DNA from: an uncultured Alphaproteobacteria bacterium
Lineage (GTDB): Bacteria > Pseudomonadota > Alphaproteobacteria > HIMB59 > GCA-002718135
Assembly: GCA_902576125.1 (NCBI GenBank)
Contig: CACGUF010000002.1
Coordinates: forward strand, 64,145 to 128,144
Reading direction: 5' to 3'
DNA: 64,000 nt
Every line of letters begins with the position of its first letter. Position 1 is the stretch's first letter. The position numbers and the translations under genes are program-made. Below are positions 37,243 to 45,411 of this stretch, one piece after another. The notes beneath the pieces were generated by a model. The model was not told the origin of the DNA and did no database searches. It worked only from the letters and a program-made list of their open reading frames with translations.

Positions 37243-38484
37243 TTACAGATAACCTGCGTCTTTAGCAGCTGTTTCGTAAACAGCCTCTACATCACTAAGT
37301 GCTTGTTCAGCGCTCTCTGATCCCTTTAAAAAATCAACTAGCTCTGCACCTAATGCATTGTGCAGCAAGCCCATTTGAGCAAACATTGGGTAAGATTTAG
37401 CACCGCCTTGAGCAGTTGCAGAAACTCCTGCTGCAGCTGGACCAGGTTTAAAACCATCAATTAACCAAATTGCATCATCATTATTAGCAGCAACCATTTC
37501 TGAAGTCATACCACTTACAAGTGCTGCAAAAGTTGCTTCTGCTTCACTGTCAGACACGTTAGTAGCTATAGTTATTCCATCCCACCATAAAGTTGCTCCT
37601 GGTATTGAACCACCAGTAACAGTTGGAGCTGCAGATAGAACAGTATTTGAAGTCACTTCAGCTGAAGAACCTTCATTATCTAGTATAACTCCTCCGCGAG
37701 AACCCCACATAAAGCCAATTGCCGCTTGACCAGCTTCCCATAATCCTTGCGTATCATCAGATGCCTGCGTTAAATGATCTTCGTGAGCATACTCTACAAG
37801 AGCTTTCATTGTTTCTAGAGCAGCAACACCTTTGGCATTATTAATAGATGCTTCAGCACTACCAGGCTTAAAGAATTCTCCACCATGTGCTAGGTATATA
37901 GTGTTAAATACTTCACCAACATTCCATCCGACTTTGAGATTCATTACAAGTGGATGCTCCATGATACCAGCTGCACGTATTTTTTCAGCAGCAGAAATTA
38001 CTTCATCATAAGTTGCTGGTATTCCATCAACTCCAGATTTTTCTAAAATATCTGTTCTATAATACATGTGCTGAGAATTTGCCATAAACGCTATTGCCAT
38101 TATTTTTCCATCAACAGTTATCAGTTGGTTAGATTTTAAGTGCCCACCATATTTTTCAACTAAATCATCTAATGGTCTAACAAGCCCATCGTTCATTAAT
38201 TGAACTAGAGTAGAGTTAGCTACAATAACTGAAGTATACTCTGCTGGATTTGGTGTTTGAGCAGCATTCATTATTTGACGTGCTTCGGTAGTATGATTTC
38301 GATTGAATTCAGAGGCAGATCCTGCACAATTACTTTCAGCGGCATTTGCTATTGCGTGAATTGCTGGAAAATCACTTGCTAGAATTCGGATTGATTGCCC
38401 ATTAGGTCCACAATCAGCTGCATACAATGATGAGCTGAAAAATAGGGAAATAAATCCAACTAATATTAATTTTTTAAATATCAT
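37243..38484 (-). CDS. ABC transporter substrate-binding protein, carbohydrate type
   Basis: A 413-aa periplasmic binding protein. The signal peptide is MIFKKLILVGFISLFFSSSLYAADC with cleavage after AYA-like YAA, and CGPNGQSIRILASDFPAIHAI begins the mature part. The extracellular binding protein family 1 pattern (NSTLVQLMNDGLVRPLDDLVEKYG, GKIMAIAFMANSQHMYYRTDIL) indicates a sugar- or polyol-type ligand. It is the first gene of the island's import operon and is divergent from the LacI regulator. The ligand cannot be named from sequence. Confidence 0.9.
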   Translation of the reverse strand: MIFKKLILVGFISLFFSSSLYAADCGPNGQSIRILASDFPAIHAIANAAESNCAGSASEFNRNHTTEARQIMNAAQTPNPAEYTSVIVANSTLVQLMNDGLVRPLDDLVEKYGGHLKSNQLITVDGKIMAIAFMANSQHMYYRTDILEKSGVDGIPATYDEVISAAEKIRAAGIMEHPLVMNLKVGWNVGEVFNTIYLAHGGEFFKPGSAEASINNAKGVAALETMKALVEYAHEDHLTQASDDTQGLWEAGQAAIGFMWGSRGGVILDNEGSSAEVTSNTVLSAAPTVTGGSIPGATLWWDGITIATNVSDSEAEATFAALVSGMTSEMVAANNDDAIWLIDGFKPGPAAAGVSATAQGGAKSYPMFAQMGLLHNALGAELVDFLKGSESAEQALSDVEAVYETAAKDAGYL

Positions 38485-38562
38485 TTTTCCTCCCTATTAA
38501 TTACCCTTAAAATAAATTGTTATGTTAAGAGAATTAATATTATAAAAATTTATAATTAATAT

Positions 38563-38605
38563 ATTGCATTGTTTTGAATAAATATGCAATGTAATGAATA
38601 ATATT
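38563..38605 (+). promoter_or_regulatory. Candidate LacI-family operator region
   Basis: In the divergent gap between the binding protein and the regulator, ATTGCAT (38563) and ATGCAAT (38584) form an inverted repeat 14 bp apart. TTGAATAAAT (38574) and AATGAATAATATT (38593) also occur in the divergent gap near 42770, which serves the other two island operons. Shared words suggest one regulator for both; AT-richness makes chance matches possible. Confidence 0.4.
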
Positions 38606-38624
38606 TCGGTGGATAAAGGCATAA

Positions 38625-39626
38625 ATGAAAACTAAATTAAAGAATCCAACATCCCAGAATGTGGCCACATTAGCTGGTGTATCCCAGTCAGCAGTCTCTC
38701 GGTGCTTCACCAAAGGAGCCAGTATCTCAAGTCGCACAAAATTACGCGTCATCGAAGCTGCTAAAAAATTGGGCTATAAACATCAAACTATTCAGCATTC
38801 TTTTTCTTCATCAGTGGATGGTGGGCTAGTGGGCGTAATATTACCCTATATCACCAATAGATATTATCCTGAAGTCCTAACTGAATTACATGAGGCTCTT
38901 CGAATGAGTGGGTACAGGATACTTTTGATTACAACCGATGATGGTGAAGAACTTGATAACGACTTAATTCAACCTTACCTAAAAGAGAGATTGGTTGCGA
39001 TTGTTTCGGCTACAAAGCCTACGGATACATTTGTAGAAAATTGTTTATCCAAACAAATTCAACTTATCGCTTTTAATAGAAATTGGAAAATACCCACATT
39101 GAGTTCTGTAGCTTGTGATCACAGATATGGTGGAGAAGCAGCGGCAGAACATTTCATTACCAATGGACATATTAATATAGGAATAGTTGAAGGACCAACT
39201 GGATCCTTTGTAAGTAATGAAAGATGTAAAGGTTTTAAAAACCATTTTAAAAATTTAAACAAAATTAAACTTTTTCATGAAAGAGGAAATTTTACATATG
39301 AAGGAGGTTTCGAGTCAGCAAAAAAACTTTTAAAAAAAAATATTACAGCATTGTTTTGTGCTGACGATACTATGGCTTTTGGTTGCCTTGATTATATTAA
39401 AGAAAATACAAAATTAAATATCCCAAAAGAAATAGAGATAATTGGATATGATGACATATCAACAGCACATTGGCATTCATATAATTTAACAACAATTAGA
39501 CAACCTATTAGACAAATGTCAAAGCTTGTTACCCAAATTATAGATGATAATATAAAGGATCCAGAATTTGAGCCTATTAATCATGTAATACAGGGCAAAT
39601 TTATTTATCGAAATACAACTAGATAA
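38625..39626 (+). CDS. LacI family transcriptional regulator
   Basis: A 333-aa regulator. The N-terminal helix-turn-helix and hinge read SQNVATLAGVSQSAVSRCFTKGASISSRTKLRVIEAAKKLGY (about residues 9-50), and the rest is a periplasmic-binding-like ligand domain (GLVGVILPYITNRYYPEVLTEL, with GYDDISTAHWHSYNLTTIRQP near the end). It probably senses the substrate or an intermediate and controls the divergent import operon. It is convergent with the MetE-like gene, 13 bp away. Confidence 0.92.
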   Translation: MKTKLKNPTSQNVATLAGVSQSAVSRCFTKGASISSRTKLRVIEAAKKLGYKHQTIQHSFSSSVDGGLVGVILPYITNRYYPEVLTELHEALRMSGYRILLITTDDGEELDNDLIQPYLKERLVAIVSATKPTDTFVENCLSKQIQLIAFNRNWKIPTLSSVACDHRYGGEAAAEHFITNGHINIGIVEGPTGSFVSNERCKGFKNHFKNLNKIKLFHERGNFTYEGGFESAKKLLKKNITALFCADDTMAFGCLDYIKENTKLNIPKEIEIIGYDDISTAHWHSYNLTTIRQPIRQMSKLVTQIIDDNIKDPEFEPINHVIQGKFIYRNTTR

Positions 39627-39639
39627 AAAAATTAACAAT

Positions 39640-40770
39640 TCAAATTATATTTGAGGCTATTTTAGCACCTTTAACTAGGGAGACTAATTTTTCATAACAA
39701 ATTTTCTCGTCAACTTTTCCAAATCCAGCAAATGTACTAAAACCACAATCTGTACCTGCCATAATCTGATCTTTTGGAACAACACTTGCAAATTGTCTAA
39801 GTCGATCTGAAACAACTTCAGGGTGTTCAACAAAATTCGATGTGGAATCAATAACCCCTGGAACAATAACTTTATCTTTTGGTAATTTAATATTCTCAAA
39901 CACCTTCCATTCATGTGCATGTCTTGGATTTGAAGACTCAATTAACAGGTATTTAGTTTTAGCTTTTAGAACAATTGGTAAAATTTTTTCCAAACCAACA
40001 TCAAAAGTATGAGGCCCTTCATAATTACCCCAGCAAATATGAATTCTAATTTGATCCTGTGGAACTGCTGCGAGGGAAGCATTGAGAGCTTCAATTTGTT
40101 TTTCAGCGCGATGTAAAAAGCTTTTTTCATCTATATCTTTGAAATTCATATGTCTAGCTAAAGCCAAATCAGGACAATCAATTTGTAAATATAAATTTTT
40201 TGATGTAATTTTTTCATATTCATCTGACATTATTGAAGATAACTTTTCAAGATATTCATCATCATTTTTATAATATTTGTTTGGTAAAAAAACATTTATA
40301 ACCCCTGGTGAAGCAGAGTTCATAAAGCCGTTTTTATGGTTGTTTGATTTAAGAGCAGATGTAAAATTATTTATATCTTTTAAAAGGTCACTATTTTTTT
40401 TAAGTGACAGCTCTCCAGTACAACAGGGACGGGTATAAGTAGGCGTTCCACCACTTTTGGCAATTTTTTCTTTATATTCGGGAAATGCATCCAAATCAGC
40501 AGGAGCTCTTCTTTCACTTTCTCCAGAAAAGCCATTTATTCTCTCTTTGACATAGGTAGCATAACTGATTTTACTCATTTCCCCATCACTGATAAAATCA
40601 ATACCAATATCTAATTGTTTTTTTACAATTTCATGCACATTTTGAGATACTACTTCATCAAACTCATTTAAATTAAAACTTTCTCCCTTATCTTTAGCAA
40701 AAAGAAATTCAGATAATGTTTTTGAACGTGGTAAACTTCCAACATGGGTTGTTAAAATTTTCGTATTCAA
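39640..40770 (-). CDS. MetE catalytic-domain-like zinc methyl/alkyl transferase
   Basis: A 376-aa protein resembling the C-terminal half of cobalamin-independent methionine synthase. TTHVGSLPRS opens it. The likely zinc ligands are in IHICWGNYEGPH (His, Cys), a Glu in LIESSNPRHAHEW, and GTDCGFSTF (Cys). The N-terminal folate domain of MetE is absent. The family includes core-MetE enzymes and epoxyalkane:coenzyme M transferases of about the same length, so it probably activates a thiol for alkyl transfer. It closes the operon bicupin-SnoaL-MetE-like in a catabolic island, so housekeeping methionine synthesis seems unlikely. Confidence 0.82.
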   Translation of the reverse strand: MNTKILTTHVGSLPRSKTLSEFLFAKDKGESFNLNEFDEVVSQNVHEIVKKQLDIGIDFISDGEMSKISYATYVKERINGFSGESERRAPADLDAFPEYKEKIAKSGGTPTYTRPCCTGELSLKKNSDLLKDINNFTSALKSNNHKNGFMNSASPGVINVFLPNKYYKNDDEYLEKLSSIMSDEYEKITSKNLYLQIDCPDLALARHMNFKDIDEKSFLHRAEKQIEALNASLAAVPQDQIRIHICWGNYEGPHTFDVGLEKILPIVLKAKTKYLLIESSNPRHAHEWKVFENIKLPKDKVIVPGVIDSTSNFVEHPEVVSDRLRQFASVVPKDQIMAGTDCGFSTFAGFGKVDEKICYEKLVSLVKGAKIASNII

Positions 40771-40783
40771 TGTTTATCTATCC

Positions 40784-41755
40784 TTAACCAGTTTTCATTA
40801 AAATTTGTTTCCATATTGCAGTTTCATCAAATAAAACCCACTCATTTTTTATACCTCTGGGACCAAATTCTGCATGAGAAATTCCCATTACATAAACTTC
40901 TGTTTGACTAGGATTGCCAAAATACCCAGGACCAGAGTGGATACCATTTAAAGACCATCTTATCGCTGCTTTTCTATATGCTGCAGGCTCATCCAGATAA
41001 CTGACATGTTCAATTTTAAATGTCGCTTCAGGAAAGGAAGAAAAAATTGATGACCAAAAAGATTTAACCTCGTCTACTCCATACGCTTTAAGACCACTAG
41101 GTTGTTCTTGATTAATAGATCTGTCATAAAATTTTTCAATACTATCCAAATCCTTTTGAAATATAGTTTTTAATATTTCAGCATATTCATAACCAGTGTT
41201 ATTTTTAGGCAAACTTAACTGGGTATATTTTAAATCTAGAGGTGTATTTTGATTAAAAGGTATAGAGCATTTTGTTACACCGCCTTGCTTATCAATTAAT
41301 GTTTTAGCATAGGTTTTTGGATCTAAATTTAACTGTCTGACTATTGCTCCCTGATCTCTAACCAACCATTCATCATAAACTTGATTATTTTTACAAGCAC
41401 AATCTGCTATAACTCTGTAAGATATTTTAATTCCTGTGGCTTTTCCGTAAACTCCATCATTTAGATGAGTCGCTTTTGTTAAAATACGATGCGAAGATAA
41501 ATAACCATCATTTTCATTACCTATAAAAATAACATCCTCTCCAAGAAGTTGCCGATCTGGAAATTCGTCAAGCGTAGCATAAGTTGCTTTTACTACTTTA
41601 TCAGGTCCGTAGATAACTCCATCAGGAGATCTTACCGGAATTCCCTTTGCATAATACTCCCTAATTGACTCAACATCTTTATCCTCCCAAATCTGATAGG
41701 TAATCTTAAGAATATAATCAGGCAGATCTTTAAATTTTTTATCAAAACCCTTCAT
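40784..41755 (-). CDS. Tandem SnoaL-like (NTF2-fold) protein B
   Basis: A 323-aa protein with two apparent SnoaL-like domains. The first covers WEDKDVESIREYYAKGIPVRSPDGVIYGPDKVVKATYATLDEFPD to YDEWLVRDQGAIVRQLNLDP. The second covers LKTIFQKDLDSIEKFYDR to FGPRGIKNEWVLFDETAIWKQIL. Both halves keep the family's repeated scheme of a helical start, an F-P-D turn, and the E-W-x-x-x-D end. It differs clearly from paralogues A and C and may be an ester-cyclase or isomerase relative. It lies between the bicupin and MetE-like genes with 12-13-bp gaps, so all three are probably co-expressed. Confidence 0.72.
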   Translation of the reverse strand: MKGFDKKFKDLPDYILKITYQIWEDKDVESIREYYAKGIPVRSPDGVIYGPDKVVKATYATLDEFPDRQLLGEDVIFIGNENDGYLSSHRILTKATHLNDGVYGKATGIKISYRVIADCACKNNQVYDEWLVRDQGAIVRQLNLDPKTYAKTLIDKQGGVTKCSIPFNQNTPLDLKYTQLSLPKNNTGYEYAEILKTIFQKDLDSIEKFYDRSINQEQPSGLKAYGVDEVKSFWSSIFSSFPEATFKIEHVSYLDEPAAYRKAAIRWSLNGIHSGPGYFGNPSQTEVYVMGISHAEFGPRGIKNEWVLFDETAIWKQILMKTG

Positions 41756-41767
41756 ATTTTTAATAAA

Positions 41768-42736
41768 TTAATTTGATTGCCTAACGATAAATAAACTACC
41801 CTCATCATTGCTTATCTGTTTTACACTTCTTGTAGAATTCTTTGTAGCAGAGAAACTATCACGTGGTTCGAGAATAACTTTCTCATCATTACATGTGACT
41901 TCCCACTTGCCATTTAAACAATTATAAACTTCAGATGAATTAATAGAATACGCATGCATATGGGCTGAAACACCTTTTAATAGAGTCAATCCAAAGCCTG
42001 TTTTGTGAAGAATTTTAGGTTCAATTTTTTTTCCATGTATTTCAAATGAATCTAAATAATTAATTATTGAATTTGAATTATAATGTTCATCATCAACATA
42101 ATTTTTATTATCATTATAACGAATAACAAATTTCTCAATTTCATCTGAGGTATAATGGTCAAAGCTTTCCAGTTCCTTATCTTCAAGAGGTTTTGTTACT
42201 AACTTACCCTCAGGCACTTTTTGCTTATTAAGATCAACCAATGAACGATCTTCCATTAATAACATTCCTGATTCATTTGCTTCTTTCAATAATCTTGGAG
42301 TCCACGTAATAACACCAGGATCATCTTCACCTAGCACAACAAACATAAGGGCTTCTTCATCACTAACATTTTGAAATCCTCTAAACATATTAGTAGGAAA
42401 TGATGCTACATCTCCTTTACTAAGAATTACTTCACCCTCTTCGCCATTTACTCCCCAATAAAAACGCCATGAACCAGCATGTATAATAAACACCTCGGCA
42501 GTTGTATGACTATGCAATCCTGAACCATTCATTGGGGCAGCACTTACAGCCCCGATATTAAATCCGTGAGCTTCAGCAATTTTTACATTTTGCTTAGAAT
42601 CTTCACTTACCCCTGGTCCGACAATTGAATAATTTTTTCTATCCTGATGACCTTTTAACTTACCTTCTACAAAAGGAATCTTACTGGGAATAAGATCATT
42701 AAATCTTGCTAGACGTTTTTCTATATTTATTGACAT
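41768..42736 (-). CDS. Bicupin protein
   Basis: A 322-aa protein with two cupin barrels. The first has the metal motif GSGLHSHTTAEVFIIHAGSWRFYWG and SKGDVASFPTNMFRGFQN. The second has KGVSAHMHAYSINSSEVYNCLNGKWEVTCND and LEPRDSFSATKNSTRSV. Such proteins can be dioxygenases, isomerases or ligand-binding proteins; the reaction is unknown. It is the first gene of the minus-strand operon with SnoaL protein B and the MetE-like protein, divergent from SnoaL protein C. Confidence 0.82.
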   Translation of the reverse strand: MSINIEKRLARFNDLIPSKIPFVEGKLKGHQDRKNYSIVGPGVSEDSKQNVKIAEAHGFNIGAVSAAPMNGSGLHSHTTAEVFIIHAGSWRFYWGVNGEEGEVILSKGDVASFPTNMFRGFQNVSDEEALMFVVLGEDDPGVITWTPRLLKEANESGMLLMEDRSLVDLNKQKVPEGKLVTKPLEDKELESFDHYTSDEIEKFVIRYNDNKNYVDDEHYNSNSIINYLDSFEIHGKKIEPKILHKTGFGLTLLKGVSAHMHAYSINSSEVYNCLNGKWEVTCNDEKVILEPRDSFSATKNSTRSVKQISNDEGSLFIVRQSN

Positions 42737-42766
42737 TTTAGGAAAAATTATATTTTATTCATTTTT

Positions 42767-42796
42767 AATGAATAATATTCAAAATATTGAATAAAT
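42767..42796 (+). promoter_or_regulatory. Second candidate operator for the island regulator
   Basis: AATGAATAATATTC (42767) and TTGAATAAAT (42787), the same two words as in the LacI-binding-protein gap, lie in the divergent promoter region between the bicupin and SnoaL protein C. The assignment is tentative. Confidence 0.35.
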
Positions 42797-42843
42797 CAAT
42801 TTAATATTTTGCCTGATTGTTAGTAACTAAAATTTAAATAATT

Positions 42844-43938
42844 ATGACAAACATTGAAAATTTTAATACTGGAATAAAAAAAAAAGGAAGTACTGAAGTC
42901 ATTAATTTAGACCCAAAGATTAATATAGTAAATAAAAAAAACTTAAGAATTCTTTTAAAAAATATAGCTGAATCTAATTTAGAAAATATTAGTAAAAATA
43001 TTAGTGATGCGTATCATGATGATGCGGAAATAAGAGCATTCCATCCACTTAATGACTTAAAAGGAATTTCTAAAATAACAGAAAAATTATGGAAACCACT
43101 TATAAATGCATTTCCTGATCTTGAAAGAAGGGATAATCTAATTCTTGGAGGGTCTTTTCAAGATAAAATTTTTGTTTCTACAGTAGCTCATTTAACAGGG
43201 ACTTTTGTAAATCCATGGCTTAATGTTCCTGCTCATGCCAAAACAATTCATCTTAGAATATGTGAAGCGCATGAAATCAAAGATAATAAAATTATTCAAT
43301 CTCACATTTTAATTGATACTTTAGATTTTATTCGTCAGGCTGGATTTTGGCCAATAAATAAATCTCTAGGCGTGGAAGGTATGTGGCCAGGGCCAATAAC
43401 CGGTGATGGTACAACATTTGAAAATATGGATAATGAATTATCAATTAAATCTATGGAGCAAGCTTTAACAATGCAAAGAAGTTTAAACATCAAACCTGAA
43501 ACTGATCCTGGATCTAATTATGAATATATAAGAGAGAAATTATTAAATCATGCACAAAAAGATTTCTGGCATCCTAAAATGATGTGGTATGGTCCTAGTG
43601 GTATAGGTACTGCAAGAGGACTAAAAGGATATGTTGATCATCATCAATTACCATTTCGACTAACATTTAAGGAAAGAGACTATTGGAAAATAGGACACTA
43701 TATTGAAATTGCAGATGGCAATTTTTCGATGACATCAGGTTGGCACAGCATAGAGTGTAAGCATGGTTCAAAAGAATGGCTTGGATATGAAGGCACAGGC
43801 AAATCAGTAACAATGAGAGTTATGGATTTTTATTTACATCACGAAGGATTAATAAGAGAAAACTGGGTGCCCATTGATATTGCACACATACTTAACCAGA
43901 TAGACGTTGATATATTTGATTTAATACATAAAAAATAA
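42844..43938 (+). CDS. Tandem SnoaL-like (NTF2-fold) protein C
   Basis: A 364-aa paralogue of protein A. The first domain has NAFPDLERRDNLILGGSF and HLRICEAHEIKDNKIIQSHILIDTLDFIRQAG; the second has DFWHPKMMWYGPSGIGTARGLKGYVDHHQLPF and LIRENWVPIDIAHILNQIDVDIFD. A longer N-terminal extension than A (about 35 residues, Lys/Asn-rich) precedes domain one. The shared WYGPxGIGTxRG core with a following HH/HW-Q-x-P-F is likely the active-site loop. It pairs with the HisD-like gene three bases downstream. Confidence 0.75.
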   Translation: MTNIENFNTGIKKKGSTEVINLDPKINIVNKKNLRILLKNIAESNLENISKNISDAYHDDAEIRAFHPLNDLKGISKITEKLWKPLINAFPDLERRDNLILGGSFQDKIFVSTVAHLTGTFVNPWLNVPAHAKTIHLRICEAHEIKDNKIIQSHILIDTLDFIRQAGFWPINKSLGVEGMWPGPITGDGTTFENMDNELSIKSMEQALTMQRSLNIKPETDPGSNYEYIREKLLNHAQKDFWHPKMMWYGPSGIGTARGLKGYVDHHQLPFRLTFKERDYWKIGHYIEIADGNFSMTSGWHSIECKHGSKEWLGYEGTGKSVTMRVMDFYLHHEGLIRENWVPIDIAHILNQIDVDIFDLIHKK

Positions 43939-43941
43939 CTT

Positions 43942-45264
43942 ATGACTATTCAATATTTGAAAAAAGGAATTGCTGAACAAGAACGATCAGCTGAGAATGA
44001 TAAAGTTAAAAACATTGTTGAAGAAACATTAAAAAAAATAGAACAACAAGGTGACCAATATGTTAGAGAATTGTCAGAGAAATTTGATAATTATTCCCCA
44101 ACAAGTTTTAGGTTAACAGATTCCGAGATTCAAAATTTAATTAGTAAGGTATCTGAAGATGACATTGAGGACATCAAATTTGCGCAAAAACAAATAAGAC
44201 AATTTGCAGAAGCACAACTTGCAACATTAAAGGAATTAGAAGTTGAAACACTACCTGGAGTGATATTAGGTCACAAAAATATTCCAGTACAATCAGTTGG
44301 CTGTTATGTTCCTGCAGGAAAATTTCCTATGGTAGCATCCGCACACATGTCTGTAGTAACAGCATCTGTTGCAGATGTCCCTAGAATAGTAGCTACTACA
44401 TCTCCATTTCAAAGCAAACCTAATCCAGCAGTAATTGCGGCTATGCATTTAGGTGGAGCCCATGAGATATATGTATTAGGTGGTATGCAAGGTATAGGTG
44501 CAATGGCAATAGGAACTGAAACAATAAAACCAGTTGATATGCTTGTTGGTCCTGGTAACGCTTATGTTGCTGAAGCTAAAAGACAATTATTTGGAAAAGT
44601 GGGGATTGATTTATTTGCTGGCCCAACGGAAACAATGGTTATTGCAGATGATACTGTAGATGGAGAATTATGTGCTACTGATCTTTTAGGGCAAGCTGAA
44701 CATGGATATAATTCACCCGCAGTTCTAATTACAAATTCAAAAAATTTAGCAGAGTCTACTCTATTAGAGATTGAAAGAATTCTTCAAATTTTACCAACTA
44801 AAGAAACAGCAAGTATAAGTTGGAGAGATTACGGTGCAGTTATACTTTGTGATTCGTACGAAGAAATGCTTGATAAAGCAAATGAAATTGCCTCGGAACA
44901 TGTGCAAGTGATGACAAAAAAAGATGATTGGTTTTTGGAAAATATGAAATCTTACGGTGCATTATTTCTTGGCCCAAGAACCAATGTTGCAAATGGTGAC
45001 AAAGTGATTGGAACAAACCATACCCTACCTACTAAAAAAGCCGGACGTTATACTGGCGGATTATGGGTGGGTAAATTTATCAAAACACACACATATCAAA
45101 AAGTTTTAACAGATGAAGCTGCGACCTTAATAGGTGAGTATGGCTCTAGACTTTCATATTTAGAAGGTTTTCTTGGTCATGCCGAACAATGCAACATACG
45201 TCTAAGACGTTATGGCGGAAGAAATATAGAATATGCAAAAGCAGCAAAAAAAATTAAAAACTAG
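43942..45264 (+). CDS. HisD/HpsN-like zinc dehydrogenase
   Basis: A 440-aa member of the histidinol dehydrogenase family. NAD-site and metal-site motifs are GCYVPAGKFPMVASAHMSV, VGPGNAYVAEAKRQLFGKVGIDLFAGPTE and DLLGQAEHGYNSPAVLIT, with SEHVQVM and GTNHTLPT further on. The N-terminal QYLKKG and FAEAQLATLKELE segments resemble HpsN (sulfopropanediol dehydrogenase) more than biosynthetic HisD. It is not beside other his genes. I infer a four-electron oxidation of a polyol-like or hydroxy compound to an acid. Histidine synthesis is an unlikely role. Confidence 0.85.
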   Translation: MTIQYLKKGIAEQERSAENDKVKNIVEETLKKIEQQGDQYVRELSEKFDNYSPTSFRLTDSEIQNLISKVSEDDIEDIKFAQKQIRQFAEAQLATLKELEVETLPGVILGHKNIPVQSVGCYVPAGKFPMVASAHMSVVTASVADVPRIVATTSPFQSKPNPAVIAAMHLGGAHEIYVLGGMQGIGAMAIGTETIKPVDMLVGPGNAYVAEAKRQLFGKVGIDLFAGPTETMVIADDTVDGELCATDLLGQAEHGYNSPAVLITNSKNLAESTLLEIERILQILPTKETASISWRDYGAVILCDSYEEMLDKANEIASEHVQVMTKKDDWFLENMKSYGALFLGPRTNVANGDKVIGTNHTLPTKKAGRYTGGLWVGKFIKTHTYQKVLTDEAATLIGEYGSRLSYLEGFLGHAEQCNIRLRRYGGRNIEYAKAAKKIKN

Positions 45265-45344
45265 AAGATAACCATAAATGACACCCGAAAAAACCAATTA
45301 AGAAAATATAAATAACATACTTTTCAAAGATGAAAAAGAATGTG

Positions 45345-45367
45345 TAAGTGCGCCGTATGTGCGCCGA
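45345..45367 (+). repeat. Island-end direct repeat, right copy
   Basis: A 23-bp block identical to 33343-33365, in the same orientation, 45 bp from the CCA end of the intact tRNA-Ser. It lies in a 444-bp gap between the HisD-like gene and the KpsC/S-like gene. That gap also holds the tRNA and an 18-codon ORF; nothing else was recognised there. Confidence 0.75.
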
Positions 45368-45411
45368 AACACTTTTTTGTTAAAAAATCTTTAAAGAGAA
45401 ATCTTAATTTA

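Noticed and set aside
45345-45380. Rho-independent terminator after the HisD-like gene
   Set aside because: Only a five-pair AAGTG/CACTT stem with a long loop precedes the T-run; the GTGCGCC units are direct, not inverted, repeats.
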